Of a stretch of 64,000 bases of DNA, positions 32,776-43,271 are shown in pieces; position 1 is the first letter of the stretch, and every line of letters begins with the position of its first letter. Location: contig JADGJA010000009.1 in the NCBI GenBank assembly GCA_027596035.1, forward strand, positions 21,218-85,217, written 5' to 3'. The notes beneath the pieces are model-generated. The model searched no databases. It saw nothing but the letters and a program-made list of their open reading frames with translations, and was not told where the DNA came from. The translations under genes and the position numbers were made by a program. The stretch comes from Thoreauomyces humboldtii. Taxonomy: Eukaryota > Chytridiomycota > Chytridiomycetes > Spizellomycetales > Powellomycetaceae.

Positions 32776-33405
32776 ATGACCCAACCCCATCAACACCTCT
32801 ATGTTCTCTCCCTCCAACATGGTTGCTACTACATCGGAAAGTCATCTTCTCCCGAGGCAAGAATCCAGCAACACCTCACCGGAAACGGCTCAGCATGGAC
32901 AAGGCTTCATCGACCACTATCCATACGAGAGCAAATCCCCGCGTCAACAACCTCCGAAGATGATCTGACCCTGCGATACATGGAGACTTTCGGCGTTGAA
33001 AACGTTAGAGGAGGCTCGTTTGTTCGAAACGTCCTCAGCCCGGAAGACTACACGACAATCGAACGACTGCTGAGAACCCGCTCCGACGCTTGTGCCCGAT
33101 GTGGCGCGCGCGGACATTTTGCTGCTAGGTGCCATGTCCAGCGGGAACAACTTTCCCCGCTTGCTCAAACGAACACAAATGAAGAGAACAACGATGGTGG
33201 TTGCTGGCGTTGCGGACGTGCCAGCCACTGGCAGGCCGACTGCTATGCACGAACGAATGTCGACGGCGTGCCGATTGATGACGACGCCGAAAGCTCTTAT
33301 TCAGACGGTAGCGTCAACGATCAGGAATGCTGGCGATGCGGGAGGGAAGGGCACTATCAGACCGAGTGCTATGCACGTCGTCACCTCGATGGGGCCGTGC
33401 TTTGA
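32776..33405 (+). CDS. GIY-YIG nuclease-like domain fused to three CCHC zinc knuckles
   Basis: Intronless, 209 residues from the ATG at 32776. The frame stays open upstream to 32632, but conserved sequence starts here. Residues 8-90 look like a GIY-YIG nuclease: LYVLSLQHGCYYIGKSSSPE, with Arg29 and His33 downstream, GNGSAWTRLHRP, and Glu70 in YMETFGVENVRGGSF as the likely metal-binding acid. Three CX2CX4HX4C knuckles follow: Cys106-Cys109-His114-Cys119, Cys143-Cys146-His151-Cys156 and Cys185-Cys188-His193-Cys198. Linkers are acidic and Ser/Asn-rich. GIY-YIG domains cut DNA in homing endonucleases, repair and restriction systems; CCHC knuckles bind nucleic acid. The combination suggests a mobile or virus-like origin, but the cellular role is unknown. 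Its stop is only 46 bases from the cut end of an AGC-kinase exon on the other strand. Confidence 0.8.
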   Translation: MTQPHQHLYVLSLQHGCYYIGKSSSPEARIQQHLTGNGSAWTRLHRPLSIREQIPASTTSEDDLTLRYMETFGVENVRGGSFVRNVLSPEDYTTIERLLRTRSDACARCGARGHFAARCHVQREQLSPLAQTNTNEENNDGGCWRCGRASHWQADCYARTNVDGVPIDDDAESSYSDGSVNDQECWRCGREGHYQTECYARRHLDGAVL

Positions 33406-33451
33406 GGCTCAAACAATCGCTTTTTCCCACCACTTTCTCCCGCTCACTTAC

Positions 33452-33958
33452 CATGCTGCACCTGCTGCATCTTAACCACGTTGTCCTTGCGCATAGACTT
33501 GATGGCAAAGAGCTTTCCATCCACATTTCGCTTCACAAGGTACACCTTCGCGAACGCACCCTGTCCCAAAGACTTTTGCAGCACAAAGTCGGCGAGCTCG
33601 TACTCGAAAGGCCCTCGCTGGTGTACGGATACGGCACGCTCAATAGGTCGGCCAACGGACAGGCCCTGTTCGATAGGCGCCAGAGCCGTCTTCACGATTT
33701 CATCCAGACTCTTTTCATGTCCCGCTCGATCGTTTCCGTTGACGCCGTAGGGGGGGGGGGGGGGGGGGGGGAAAACGGGGTGTGGCAGCCGACAAAGTAA
33801 TGGATGGCATGGGCCCGGATTTTGGGGACGAATTTTAATTTGTGGGTTTTTGGGGTTTTTNNNNNNNNNNCGCGCCCTCCCCCCGCCGCCCCCCGGGGGG
33901 GGGGGCGGGCATGTCTGTGAATACGCTCTCTGGCAGCCTCGCAAGTCATGGATGGCAT
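33452..33958 (-). pseudogene. Truncated AGC protein kinase exon (PKA/PKG-like N-lobe only), broken by an assembly gap
   Basis: Reading leftward, residues FEYELADFVLQKSLGQGAFA then KVYLVKRNVDGKLFAIKSMR carry the glycine-rich loop and the VAIK-type Lys of a protein kinase. KDNVVKMQQVQH matches the start of helix C in PKA-like enzymes. A good splice donor (CATG|GTAAGTGAG) ends the exon at 33452. No downstream kinase exon follows: the GIY-YIG gene occupies the next 0.7 kb on the opposite strand, and nothing kinase-like is seen to 31.7 kb. Upstream the frame passes a poly-C (poly-Pro) tract, the N gap and an error-rich duplicate. A plausible ATG at 33958 (MPSMTCEAARERIHRH) lies beyond the gap. It is either a gene fragment left by a rearrangement or a misjoin. 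A plus-strand ORF at 33948-34157 overlaps the far end and is of unknown value. Confidence 0.6.
33750..33771. repeat. Poly-G run of 22 bases
   Basis: An uninterrupted homopolymer. A second G/C-only stretch lies just beyond the N gap (33871-33910). The true length of this tract is probably uncertain because the assembly stumbles here. Confidence 0.9.
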
Positions 33959-34005
33959 GGCGCCGGATTTGTGGGACGACTTTATCTTGATGGGTTTTGT
34001 GCGTT
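33772..34005. other. Assembly gap (ten N at 33861-33870) flanked by an error-rich duplicate of the same sequence
   Basis: The bases before the gap (ATGGATGGCATGGGCCCGGA, then TTTTGGGGACGAATTTTAAT) are a corrupted copy of those after it (ATGGATGGCATGGCGCCGGA, then TTTGTGGGACGACTTTATCT). The GTGGCAGCC and CTGGCAGCC pieces also correspond. Both copies follow a G-rich run. This looks like a low-quality read end left beside its good copy, so one copy and the gap are probably not real genomic sequence. Confidence 0.8.
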
Positions 34006-34330
34006 TATTGGAGTTTGTACGAGAGACGGTAGCTACGCTCACTACCTCAGAGTACCGAGAGGTGGAAGATGTGTCATTATTTGAAATTGCCGGGCTTGTG
34101 GAGAAAGCTGAAGGTCTGCTGGAGGGCTGGGAATCGTATGTGGTGGTGTTTCGATAAGAAGCTGGAGCGTAGAATATCGATCTGCGGGCGGTTCATTCCC
34201 CCGTCTGCTGAGGTGACTCACGGTGACTCTTAGGTTAACTGCATCAGTGGCACAGCCTTCAAAGATCCGTTTGGTCACTCTGCGGTCACGGAATCTTCCA
34301 AGAACACTCCCGAGCGAACAACAGTTCAAT

Positions 34331-36449
34331 ATGCAACACCTAGAAAGGACCCACTACGATGCCATAATTCTGGGAACAGGTGTTGTCGAGTCCATAGTTG
34401 CAGGGTGGGAAGATAGCTCCCAAGTTTGCACTTCTGGGCTTGCTGCTAACACCGCTAAAGATCGCTAGCCCGAGCAGGAAAATCCGTACTTCACGTGGAC
34501 CGCAACGAGTTCTATGGAGACCACCTCGCTGCTTTCGACCTCATCACCTTCCTCAAGACGCTCACGCATAGGGATCCTGGAACTGGTGCGTTCACTTTGT
34601 CATGTTGCTTCCTCGCAAGATACCTGACTCCACTCCTGCAAGACTAGATTCATTCTCGGATTACTACGATGCGGTAGAAATCATTGCAGACTATGCGGCT
34701 CCCACAGCGGAAGAGATTTTGGCTGGGCCGGTGGAGGATGCACGAGGCGAATCGCAGAGTTTGCAAACAACTGAAGATGTTGCCAGCTCCGACGATGCGA
34801 CAACAAAGCCGAAAGAAGCCGGACTGGAGGAGTCAACGAATACTGAAGCTGATGAATCAGCTGCTCGCGGGGCTGCTTCTGACTCTGCTGAAGTCACTAC
34901 GTTTCTACAAGATTACCCACATATGCGAACGCTCTTCGAAGGCGAGAGCACCTTTCTGATACCGCCAACCAGCGCACTCACCGGAGTACCCATGTCTCCC
35001 AGCGCCAAAGCCGCGCGAAACTCGCATTTACTGCAGCTTTTACGGAAAGCTCGTCAATTTAGCATCGAGCTATCGCCAAAACTTCTATACGGCCGCGGCC
35101 CTCTTGTGGAACTTCTCGTAACTTCTGGTGTTGGCAAATACCTAGAATTCAAGGTTCTTGAGCAGATCTATCTGTCTTGGAACGGCGAGTTGGAGCTCGT
35201 CCCGGGGTCCAAGGAGGACGTATTCAGCAACAGCACCGTCAGCCTGGTCGATAAGAGGCGGCTCATGAAGTTCCTGACGTTTGCATTAGACTATGAGACC
35301 AACGAGTCTGTCTACGAACCATACAAAGGCCAACCTTACATTGACTTTCTTCGAGAGCAGAAGTTGAACCCACGGCTGTGCGCCTTCGTCGTAAACGCTA
35401 CCGCTCTGGCTGTAGAGAGCGAGCTGGCCGCGACGCTAAGTACTGAACGAGGACTGGAACTTACACAACGGCATCTCCGCTCCATTGGGCGGTGGGGAAA
35501 GACCGCATTTTTGGTCGCGCTGTACGGGGCGGGAAGTGAGCTGGCGCAGTCTTTTTGCAGGTAAGTTCCACGAAGAGGTGGCAAGGCAAATACTGCAGAG
35601 AGCTATAATTACCATGTTTCTCATATCTAGACTATCAGCTGTATACGGAGGCACGTATATTCTGAACTATTCAGTGAAAGAGATCAAGCTGCCCAATGGC
35701 ATTGGCAACGGAGAAGCCGCACCCGTCACAGTGGTCGGGACTGATGGCCAAACGTATACGGCTGCCTGTCTAATCTCGTCGTCAAGTTACGCCAAATGCT
35801 TGTCGAGAAGCGGGCAGCCAAAACTCAGGAGGTGAGAACCGGGTCTTTGCCCGATTTGGAGTTTTGGGTCTCACGCGCGAATGTTCGCAGCAAATCTGTT
35901 TGGAGAGGCGTGGCCGTACTGGATCGGCCAGTGTACGCTGCTTCTTGCTTGAACATCACGGTCTTCCCACCCGAATCCATCAACAATGCGCAAGGCGTTA
36001 CGGCGCTGCACCAAAGTGTCGATGTCTCTGCGTGTCCGAAAGATTACTGTACATATTCTCGATGGGGCGCTGCGTAATGATGTCGGTACTAAGGCTCACA
36101 CTCCTTTTATGCAGATATCGTTCACCTTCTCGCTACCGGTGCTGCCGCAACGAAGGAGGATGTGCGAAAGGCGCTTTTGTCCCTCGTTTCCCATGGATCT
36201 ACTCCCCGACCCAAAGTCGTCCTCGCGGCTCTGTATCGTCAAACAGTGGAAGAATGCGGGGAGGAGGGCGGAGCGGCATGGGTAAACGATCGCGCCGTGT
36301 TCTTGACTCCCGCGGTTGGCACTGTCGACCTGGAGGACGTGGTTGACGTCGCAAGAGGGGTTTTTGAAAGGGTTAAGACCTTTGGCGACGGGCAAGGAGG
36401 CGAGGAATTGGAATTTCTTCCAAAAGGGGAGGGAGACGAAGAAGAATAA
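34331..36449 (+). CDS. MRS6: Rab escort protein (REP/MRS6), GDI superfamily
   Basis: Six exons (34331-34404, 34461-34585, 34648-35560, 35631-35831, 35891-36048, 36115-36449) give 601 residues. REP presents Rab GTPases to geranylgeranyltransferase II. The start is the GDI-type dinucleotide fold YDAIILGTGVVESIVAG then LARAGKSVLHVDRNEFYGDH. A REP-type acidic, variable insertion follows (about residues 70-150). The GDI core has FSIELSPKLLYGRGPLVELL, GVGKYLEFKVLEQIYLSW, KRRLMKFLTFALDY and SAVYGGTYILNYSVKEIKLP. Near the C-terminus RGVAVLDRPV, FPPESINNAQGVTALHQS and CPKDYYIVHLLATGAA fit REP. The insertion separates it from plain Rab GDI, which is about 450 residues. The acceptor at 34647 (GACTAG) and donor at 36049 (GTACAT) were chosen by frame. 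Confidence 0.9.
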
Positions 36450-36519
36450 TGCGTATACGTGGATTGACAGCGTAACTGCCTTAGATAGCAGCTGTACGCT
36501 CAACTGGACTCTGTATGCG

Positions 36520-37877
36520 CTACCTCAAGCCTACTACTTTTTGTATGTCCCTCAGGGTCCTTGCAGCCATCGCCTGTGCCCGCTCCTCTCCCCTCTCCAA
36601 TACTCCGTCCACGAAGCCCTTGTCCTTCCTTAGTCTCACTAGCTCTTCTCTGATGGGTCCCAGCCTCTCGGCGATAGCTTCAGCGACCTCTTCCTTGAAC
36701 TTCTCGTTGCCCGCCCCCTCAAACCTCTTGGCAACCTCCTCCGGCGTTTCCCCACACATGCTGGACAAGATGTTGACGAGGTTCGCCACACCAGGCCTTC
36801 GCTCGGGATCGTACGTGATGCCTCGAATCGAGTCTACAGTGGCCCGACGGATCTTGCTGCGAATCTGATCCGGTGTGTCGTCAAGATTGATGCGAGACTG
36901 CTCCGAGGGGTCCGACTTTGACATCTTCGAGGTTGGGGTACGGAGCGAGAGGATCTTCTTCGAAGCCGTGGACGCGTAGAGGCCCTTCGGAATGGGGAAG
37001 ACCTCCTTCTTGTAATGCGAGTTGAAGCTTCGGGCGGCCATCTGAACCATCTCCATGTGTTGCACTTGATCTTCGCCAATGGGGACCTCGGTTGCCCTGA
37101 ATACGGAAGCCGGAGTCAGGCCTGTGTCTACATTCTCAAGCTGCGAGAACGCCTCGCTATGTACCGATATATCAAGATGTCAGCGGCTTGCAAGACCGGA
37201 TACGTCAGCAAACCCACGTTGAGGCCGGCCACCGCGGTCTCGCCTTCGGTCGGGGGGTCGGATGCATCGTAAGAGTCCGCAAGCTGAGAAGTCAGGTTCA
37301 GAGTGGCGGACGCCGCGGTCGTGGACTTTAGTCCCCCGACCGCCTGCATCGTCTGCAGCTTGGTCTTCCACTGATGCATCCTGCTGAGCCATCCAATCGG
37401 AGTCCTGCAGAAGAGGAGCCATGCGAGTTCGGAGTGTTGTGGAACCTAGAATTCTCGTATGTGTTCAACGATGAGTCCCGAGGATGAGCTCGGGATCAGC
37501 CTCTTGTTCCGACCGCTCACCCGGCTTTGTCGGAAGAGGACGCTCCTCTCCTCCCGAATGCCGCACGCCAGCAGGCAGGCGGCCATGTCTCTGACGTTGC
37601 TCCTCAGGGCCGCGGGATCCTGGGGGACAGTGAGAGCATGGAGATCCACGATACTGTAGAGGACATCCGTGCCTGCAGCCGTCGAGTCCTGCAGGCGAAC
37701 CCAGTTGTCGAGGGCGCCGAGGTAATTTCCGAGGTGAGGTACGGCAGTGGGCTGGATGCCGGAAAGGACACGAGATGGAAAACTCTTCGCCGCTGGAACT
37801 TGTGGTGATGACGCTTGACCTGCTGTGGATAGGCCGCGGCGCTGGAAGCACCGGGTGCCTTGTCGACGAGCAAACAT
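36520..37877 (-). CDS. MSW1: Tryptophanyl-tRNA synthetase, mitochondrial
   Basis: Three exons (37521-37877, 37165-37445, 36520-37096) give 404 residues. It charges mitochondrial tRNA-Trp. The N-terminus ([20 protein letters not shown]) is a mitochondrial presequence. Class I motifs are present: [18 protein letters not shown] with the HIGH-like PHLGN at 47-51, and [14 protein letters not shown] with KMSKS at 270-274. The [10 protein letters not shown] block and [12 protein letters not shown] are typical of bacterial-type TrpRS. Length is normal (yeast Msw1 379). It converges with the Rab escort gene, whose stop is only 70 bases away. Confidence 0.94.
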
Positions 37878-38941
37878 GTTGACGATTGTATGGAAAGAAA
37901 TGCTGGCGCCGTCGCGTCGTTTTGTATCGCCGAAAAAAACGCGTCGAACCAGGACACCGAGTTGATCGACCCTAATCCTCTGCTACCAACTTGCCCACTG
38001 ACTTGCCTCACCCACTAACTTGCCCGGCCGTGCAGGCGTAACTGCCTATCCATCGCTAGGTCTGGACATGGTGTGGCAAAGCCACGTCGACAGGGAATCG
38101 TTTCCAACTACCAGCGACATGCAGTTCGTCCACTGGCTGCTTGATGCCTTCAAGTACGGTAAGTAATCAATTTCCGGAATCGAAGGCGGCGCCTATGACT
38201 TCGGATTCCAAACTCTCCACCCTTGCCTCCCTCATCAGAACCCTCAAGGTTCGTCACTTACGGGCAATGTTCGAGGCTGTGCAATTGGGTTATTGGGATA
38301 TAAAACTGACGGGCTCCGGTGCGGACTCCGGAAAAAGAGCGCACAAAAAAAACAGGCGGGGAGGGAAAGGACGGGGGGCTTTGACCACGAGCACGCTCCT
38401 TGGACCAAGCCACTGTCATACCTAAAAAATTTCTTCTTTCCCAATTCCCCCAAACGATTGGCTCATAAATATCGGTAATACAGATCCTCTTTGCGGTGAA
38501 GGTGGGCTGGCTGGTGTCCGTCTGGCGGCGCCATGCAGAATCCCGGAAAAGGGGCTCTGCTTCATTCGTTACCCTCTTCCCCTCGCGCGCGCGCTCTCTC
38601 ACTCACACACACACTCTCTCTCACTCTTTCTTCTTCCCTCTTCCCTTCTTCTTTCCTCCTGTTCCTTCCGAGTGTGAAATCTTTGGGGACCCCCATTCAT
38701 AGAGGCTCATCACGTACCACTTCGGCATCACCTTTTCCTTGTCTCCCACCGCACAAGAAGCTTCGGTAGCTGGCTGTCGTCTTTCCATACTTCCTCCCCC
38801 GCCAAGGACAAGGAACGAGGACAAGAAGGAACCGCCCTGCGTTCCCGCGCCCCATATCGTCCGTCCATCGCGTCCGCACTCCCTGTCTCGCCGTCGCTCA
38901 CACTCGACTACTATCCGATACCCATTCAAACTCCGCCACCG
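37878..38941. other. 1.06-kb stretch without a recognised gene
   Basis: Upstream region shared by the divergent MSW1 (start 37877) and the unknown gene at 38942. A short open stretch near 38030-38160 could encode YPSLGLDMVWQSHV followed by a GT donor, but no full gene could be built. The right half is pyrimidine-rich. Confidence 0.4.
38573..38668 (+). repeat. Polypyrimidine/CA-CT microsatellite tract
   Basis: Simple CT, CA and TTC runs (CTCTCTCACTCACACACACA, then CTCTCTCTCACTCTTTCTTC and further C/T) lie 270-370 bases before the ATG at 38942. Such tracts are often found in fungal promoters or 5' UTRs. Confidence 0.7.
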
Positions 38942-40499
38942 ATGGCTTATTCTCTGAACAGCGATCTTCCATCTTCAGGGGGGCTCCTTGGGGACATCTT
39001 GGGCGCCTTCGATGACCTCATGCTGGCCGAAGAGTCAGGTAAGGAACGCCTGCGAACCACATCCTCATGCCGAAGGCCGTCCTGGCTAACTCTTTCGCCA
39101 CCCAGCGCCCGCACCGCCACCACAACGCTCGCAACCTGCCCAGCATCCGGCGCAGGCGGTCCCCCGACGACAGAATCCATTCCTCGCAGAACCAGAACCG
39201 GAACCAAAGACGAAAGCGTACACCGCACGCGTACATCGGATAGGCGGAGCGGCGACCATCCCGGCAACTACGGGCAACACGACTCGGGAACGCTTCGCGC
39301 GCGACGCCGAACCGACCGTGGCGCGTTCGAACATCGTTAAGCACCTCCGCGGCCAGCCCGTCCAGTCTACGGAACGTTCTCTCCCGCCAGAGCCTTCCTA
39401 CAAAGACTTTGAGGCTCAAGATGACTACTGGAACAAGTGGCGAGGACTGGGCGGAGTCGACGCATCTTCCAGACCTGCGAGTATCATGAAGGACCGGGCG
39501 AGGGCAACGATCGGGGCGACGGGCGGCCCCAAGCAGTTCAACCGTGCCAGCAGGAGAGGGCCCTCGTCCGCCTTCGTACCACCACCACAACTGCAACAAC
39601 GGAGACGACGGGGCGCGCCAGCGCCCGACAGCAGTGAGTCGGATGCTGGATCCAGCTCCTCGCAACACAGTGATTCGGACGAAGACACACCCGTCGGAGC
39701 TGTTGTCACGGGGACGTCGCATGGTCGAGCTGCGAGGCGCCTGGCTCTGCAGAAGGCCACGATACAAAAGAAGGAGGCGGCCGCAAGGAGCGCCGTTTAC
39801 ACCCTGCCGAACGCCAGCAGCAGCTCGGCTGCCATGTCGAGCGGCAGCTCGAGTGCCGGGGTCACACTCACCCCGCAGCAGATCCAGCATCAGCAGCAGT
39901 TCCCGCACATGCAGATGGCCCAACGCAGGTGGCAGCCACCCTCCCACCTCCAGCCCATCCCAGGAGCTCAGTCACCCCTCCGACCGCTGAAGCCGCAGCC
40001 GTTGATTCGCGGATACAGCGACTACACGCCACCAGTGAGCGCTTCGGACGCAGCCACAACCTCGCCCGCTCCGTCCTCGTCCGGGTCAAACCACAGCGGC
40101 GATGTTGGCGCTGCGGCAGCTCTCCCTGCTCCCATCACCCCGCCACTGTCCGAGGAGGCGGCTTACCTGCAATATCAACAGTACCAGCAACAGCTCGCCG
40201 CCTACCAGATATACGTGATGCAGCAGCAACAGGCGGCCATGTACGCGGAACTCGCCAAACAGACGACCGAGGCTGGGAAGAAGAAGAAGAAGGGCAGCAA
40301 AAAGGTGGAAGAGATTGGTCCGGACGGGGAGAAGATCAAGAAGAAGAAGAAGAAGAGTTCTAGCGGAAAGAAGGTTCGGGAGGGAAGCGTAGCTGGTGAC
40401 GATGCATCTCTCGGTGCAGGAAATGAGGAAGAGGCAGGGTCAACATCTGCCGTGAGAGGAGATGTCGCCGTAGCCGCCGAGCCGTTAACATCCGCGTAG
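38942..40499 (+). CDS. Unknown low-complexity protein with Gln-rich and Lys-rich C-terminal half
   Basis: Two exons (38942-39038, 39106-40499) give 496 residues. The N-terminus MAYSLNSDLPSSGGLLGDIL continues GAFDDLMLAEES, an acidic-hydrophobic short motif. The middle (PSYKDFEAQDDYWNKWRGLG) is the only part with a folded look. The rest is rich in Ser, Pro, Ala, Arg, with repeated Gln runs (YLQYQQYQQQLAAYQIYVMQ) and a Lys-rich patch (GKKKKKGSKK, KIKKKKKKSSSGKK) that could act as a nuclear localisation signal. I do not recognise the family. The open frame over nearly 1.4 kb and a good intron support a real gene. A transcription-related or RNA-granule role would be a guess. Confidence 0.75.
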
Positions 40500-41190
40500 C
40501 ATCCCCCTTACTGGATTTGCAAAGGAAGTCGCATTTTTTCGTACACATATTTTTTGATTACCATTTAACAGTTCTTTCGATCTTGATCATTTGGCAAATG
40601 CCTATGAGCCCGCTTTCAAGGTGCAGAACAACCTGCACATTAGTCGAGACATCACAATTGAAAAACTGTTTATCTGTCAATCCTTGACCAGCCAAGCAAG
40701 GCCCTGAAGTCCCCCGGGACATGGTCTAAATGATATAGCGTGGACTCTCTTCAGCGGCTGCGAGACGCGACAACTCTGTAAGTTTATAGGAATGTGCCTC
40801 ATCATCTGAAACGGTGCAGACGGTAGGATTTCCGTCAGCCCGCGATTAAAGTGGGCTTATTTGGCTCTGACCGGCACCGCCTGGTCGCGTACGGCACAAG
40901 CCTCCATCATTTCGTCAAGACGACGAATCCAGAGGGCCGCGATGGAATAGGGTTCCAGGAGTGCTCGGAGTAATAATTAGAGAAAACTGCGAAGGGGAGG
41001 CGGGGGGTGCCCTCCTTTTATACGAGCGAAAGAAAATCTTTGACGTTCGAGGGTTAGGGCTTTGGGCTTTTTGGCAAATCGATATTTCGGACACCTTCCG
41101 CAGACTTCCGTCATCCATTCAAAACTCTCGTGGCTCGCAACATCTTCGTTTTCCCTGAAGTTCTATCAAACACCTCACGTTCTTCCGAAC
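40500..41190. other. Intergenic stretch
   Basis: About 690 bases between two plus-strand genes, without a convincing ORF. An A/T-rich TTTTATACG at about 41016-41024 lies 170 bases before the LSM start and may be a core promoter element. Confidence 0.45.
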
Positions 41191-41541
41191 ATGTCAGTCT
41201 GCCCACCCTTGCCCGTAAAGTCAACGTCCAAATCTCTGCAAAGACTGCAATCATTCCTGAACGAGCGGATGCGGGTCACCATCTCGGACGGTCGAGTATT
41301 CATCGGATACTTCATGTGCATCGATAGCGCGCGCAACCTCATCCTTTCCAGCTCCGAAGAGTTCAAAGACGGTGGGTTTGTCGAGAAGGTAGATGGGGGT
41401 CGAAACACCCTTCCAGACGAGCTGAACTTGGTCCATCAATCCTTCTCAGAGGAAAGGAGGTTTGTCGGATTGATCATGATCCCGGGCCAGCATCTCGTCA
41501 AAGCAGAGGTCGCGGCCGAGGACCCAGATCTGTACACGTAG
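41191..41541 (+). CDS. LSM-domain protein, NAA38/LSMD1-like
   Basis: A single exon of 116 residues starting at the ATG 41191; the frame is open further upstream, but the Sm fold begins soon after this start. Sm motif 1 is LQSFLNERMRVTISDGRVFI then GYFMCIDSARNLILSS, and Sm motif 2 is RRFVGLIMIPGQHLVKAEV. Between them is a longer loop (KVDGGRNTLPDELNLVHQSF) seen in the LSMD1/NAA38 group, an auxiliary subunit of the NatC N-terminal acetyltransferase. Assignment to NAA38 rather than another Lsm paralogue is likely but not certain. Confidence 0.82.
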   Translation: MSVCPPLPVKSTSKSLQRLQSFLNERMRVTISDGRVFIGYFMCIDSARNLILSSSEEFKDGGFVEKVDGGRNTLPDELNLVHQSFSEERRFVGLIMIPGQHLVKAEVAAEDPDLYT

Positions 41542-41920
41542 ACAGTGTGCGTTCAGGTTCGATCGCAAGCGCGCGAAAGAAACCTGCCACGAAGATCCAC
41601 GGCTCGAACCACCTCGAACCACCATGGACGCGATGGACAGCGTCAGAAGCTGGGATCACAGAGCTGAATCCAGGAGACAATAGGGAGCTGGCCTCCTCTC
41701 TGAATCTTTGGCGTGACGAGGAAACCATCTCCCCGTTTACTTCGCTCACGTTAGGCGGGAGCAGGCTCCGGAGCGGCTCATACACACAGCGGCCTCACGA
41801 ACCGGACGTTCTTTGCCCACTTTCGGTTCATCGAATCGCCAGGCTCCTTTACCACGGCCCTACGACATCACTTCTATGTGGATGATCGGCGATCCCGCGC
41901 GACTCGCGACACAACGGATA
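41542..41920. other. Short region between convergent LSM and NUDT21 genes
   Basis: About 380 bases. An ORF at 41547-41885 (plus) has no recognisable domain and is probably chance or 3' UTR. Confidence 0.4.

Positions 41921-43271
<1,351 letters not shown>

Noticed and set aside
31749..34330. Possible retrotransposon or DNA transposon around the GIY-YIG gene
   Set aside because: No reverse transcriptase, integrase, transposase, long terminal repeats or terminal inverted repeats were seen; only the nuclease-knuckle ORF suggests mobility.
38030..38160. Short open stretch with YPSLGLDMVWQSHV followed by HWLLDAFKYG and a GT donor
   Set aside because: It faintly recalls a domain with a DLVWHxH motif, but no further exons or start could be found; too short to call.
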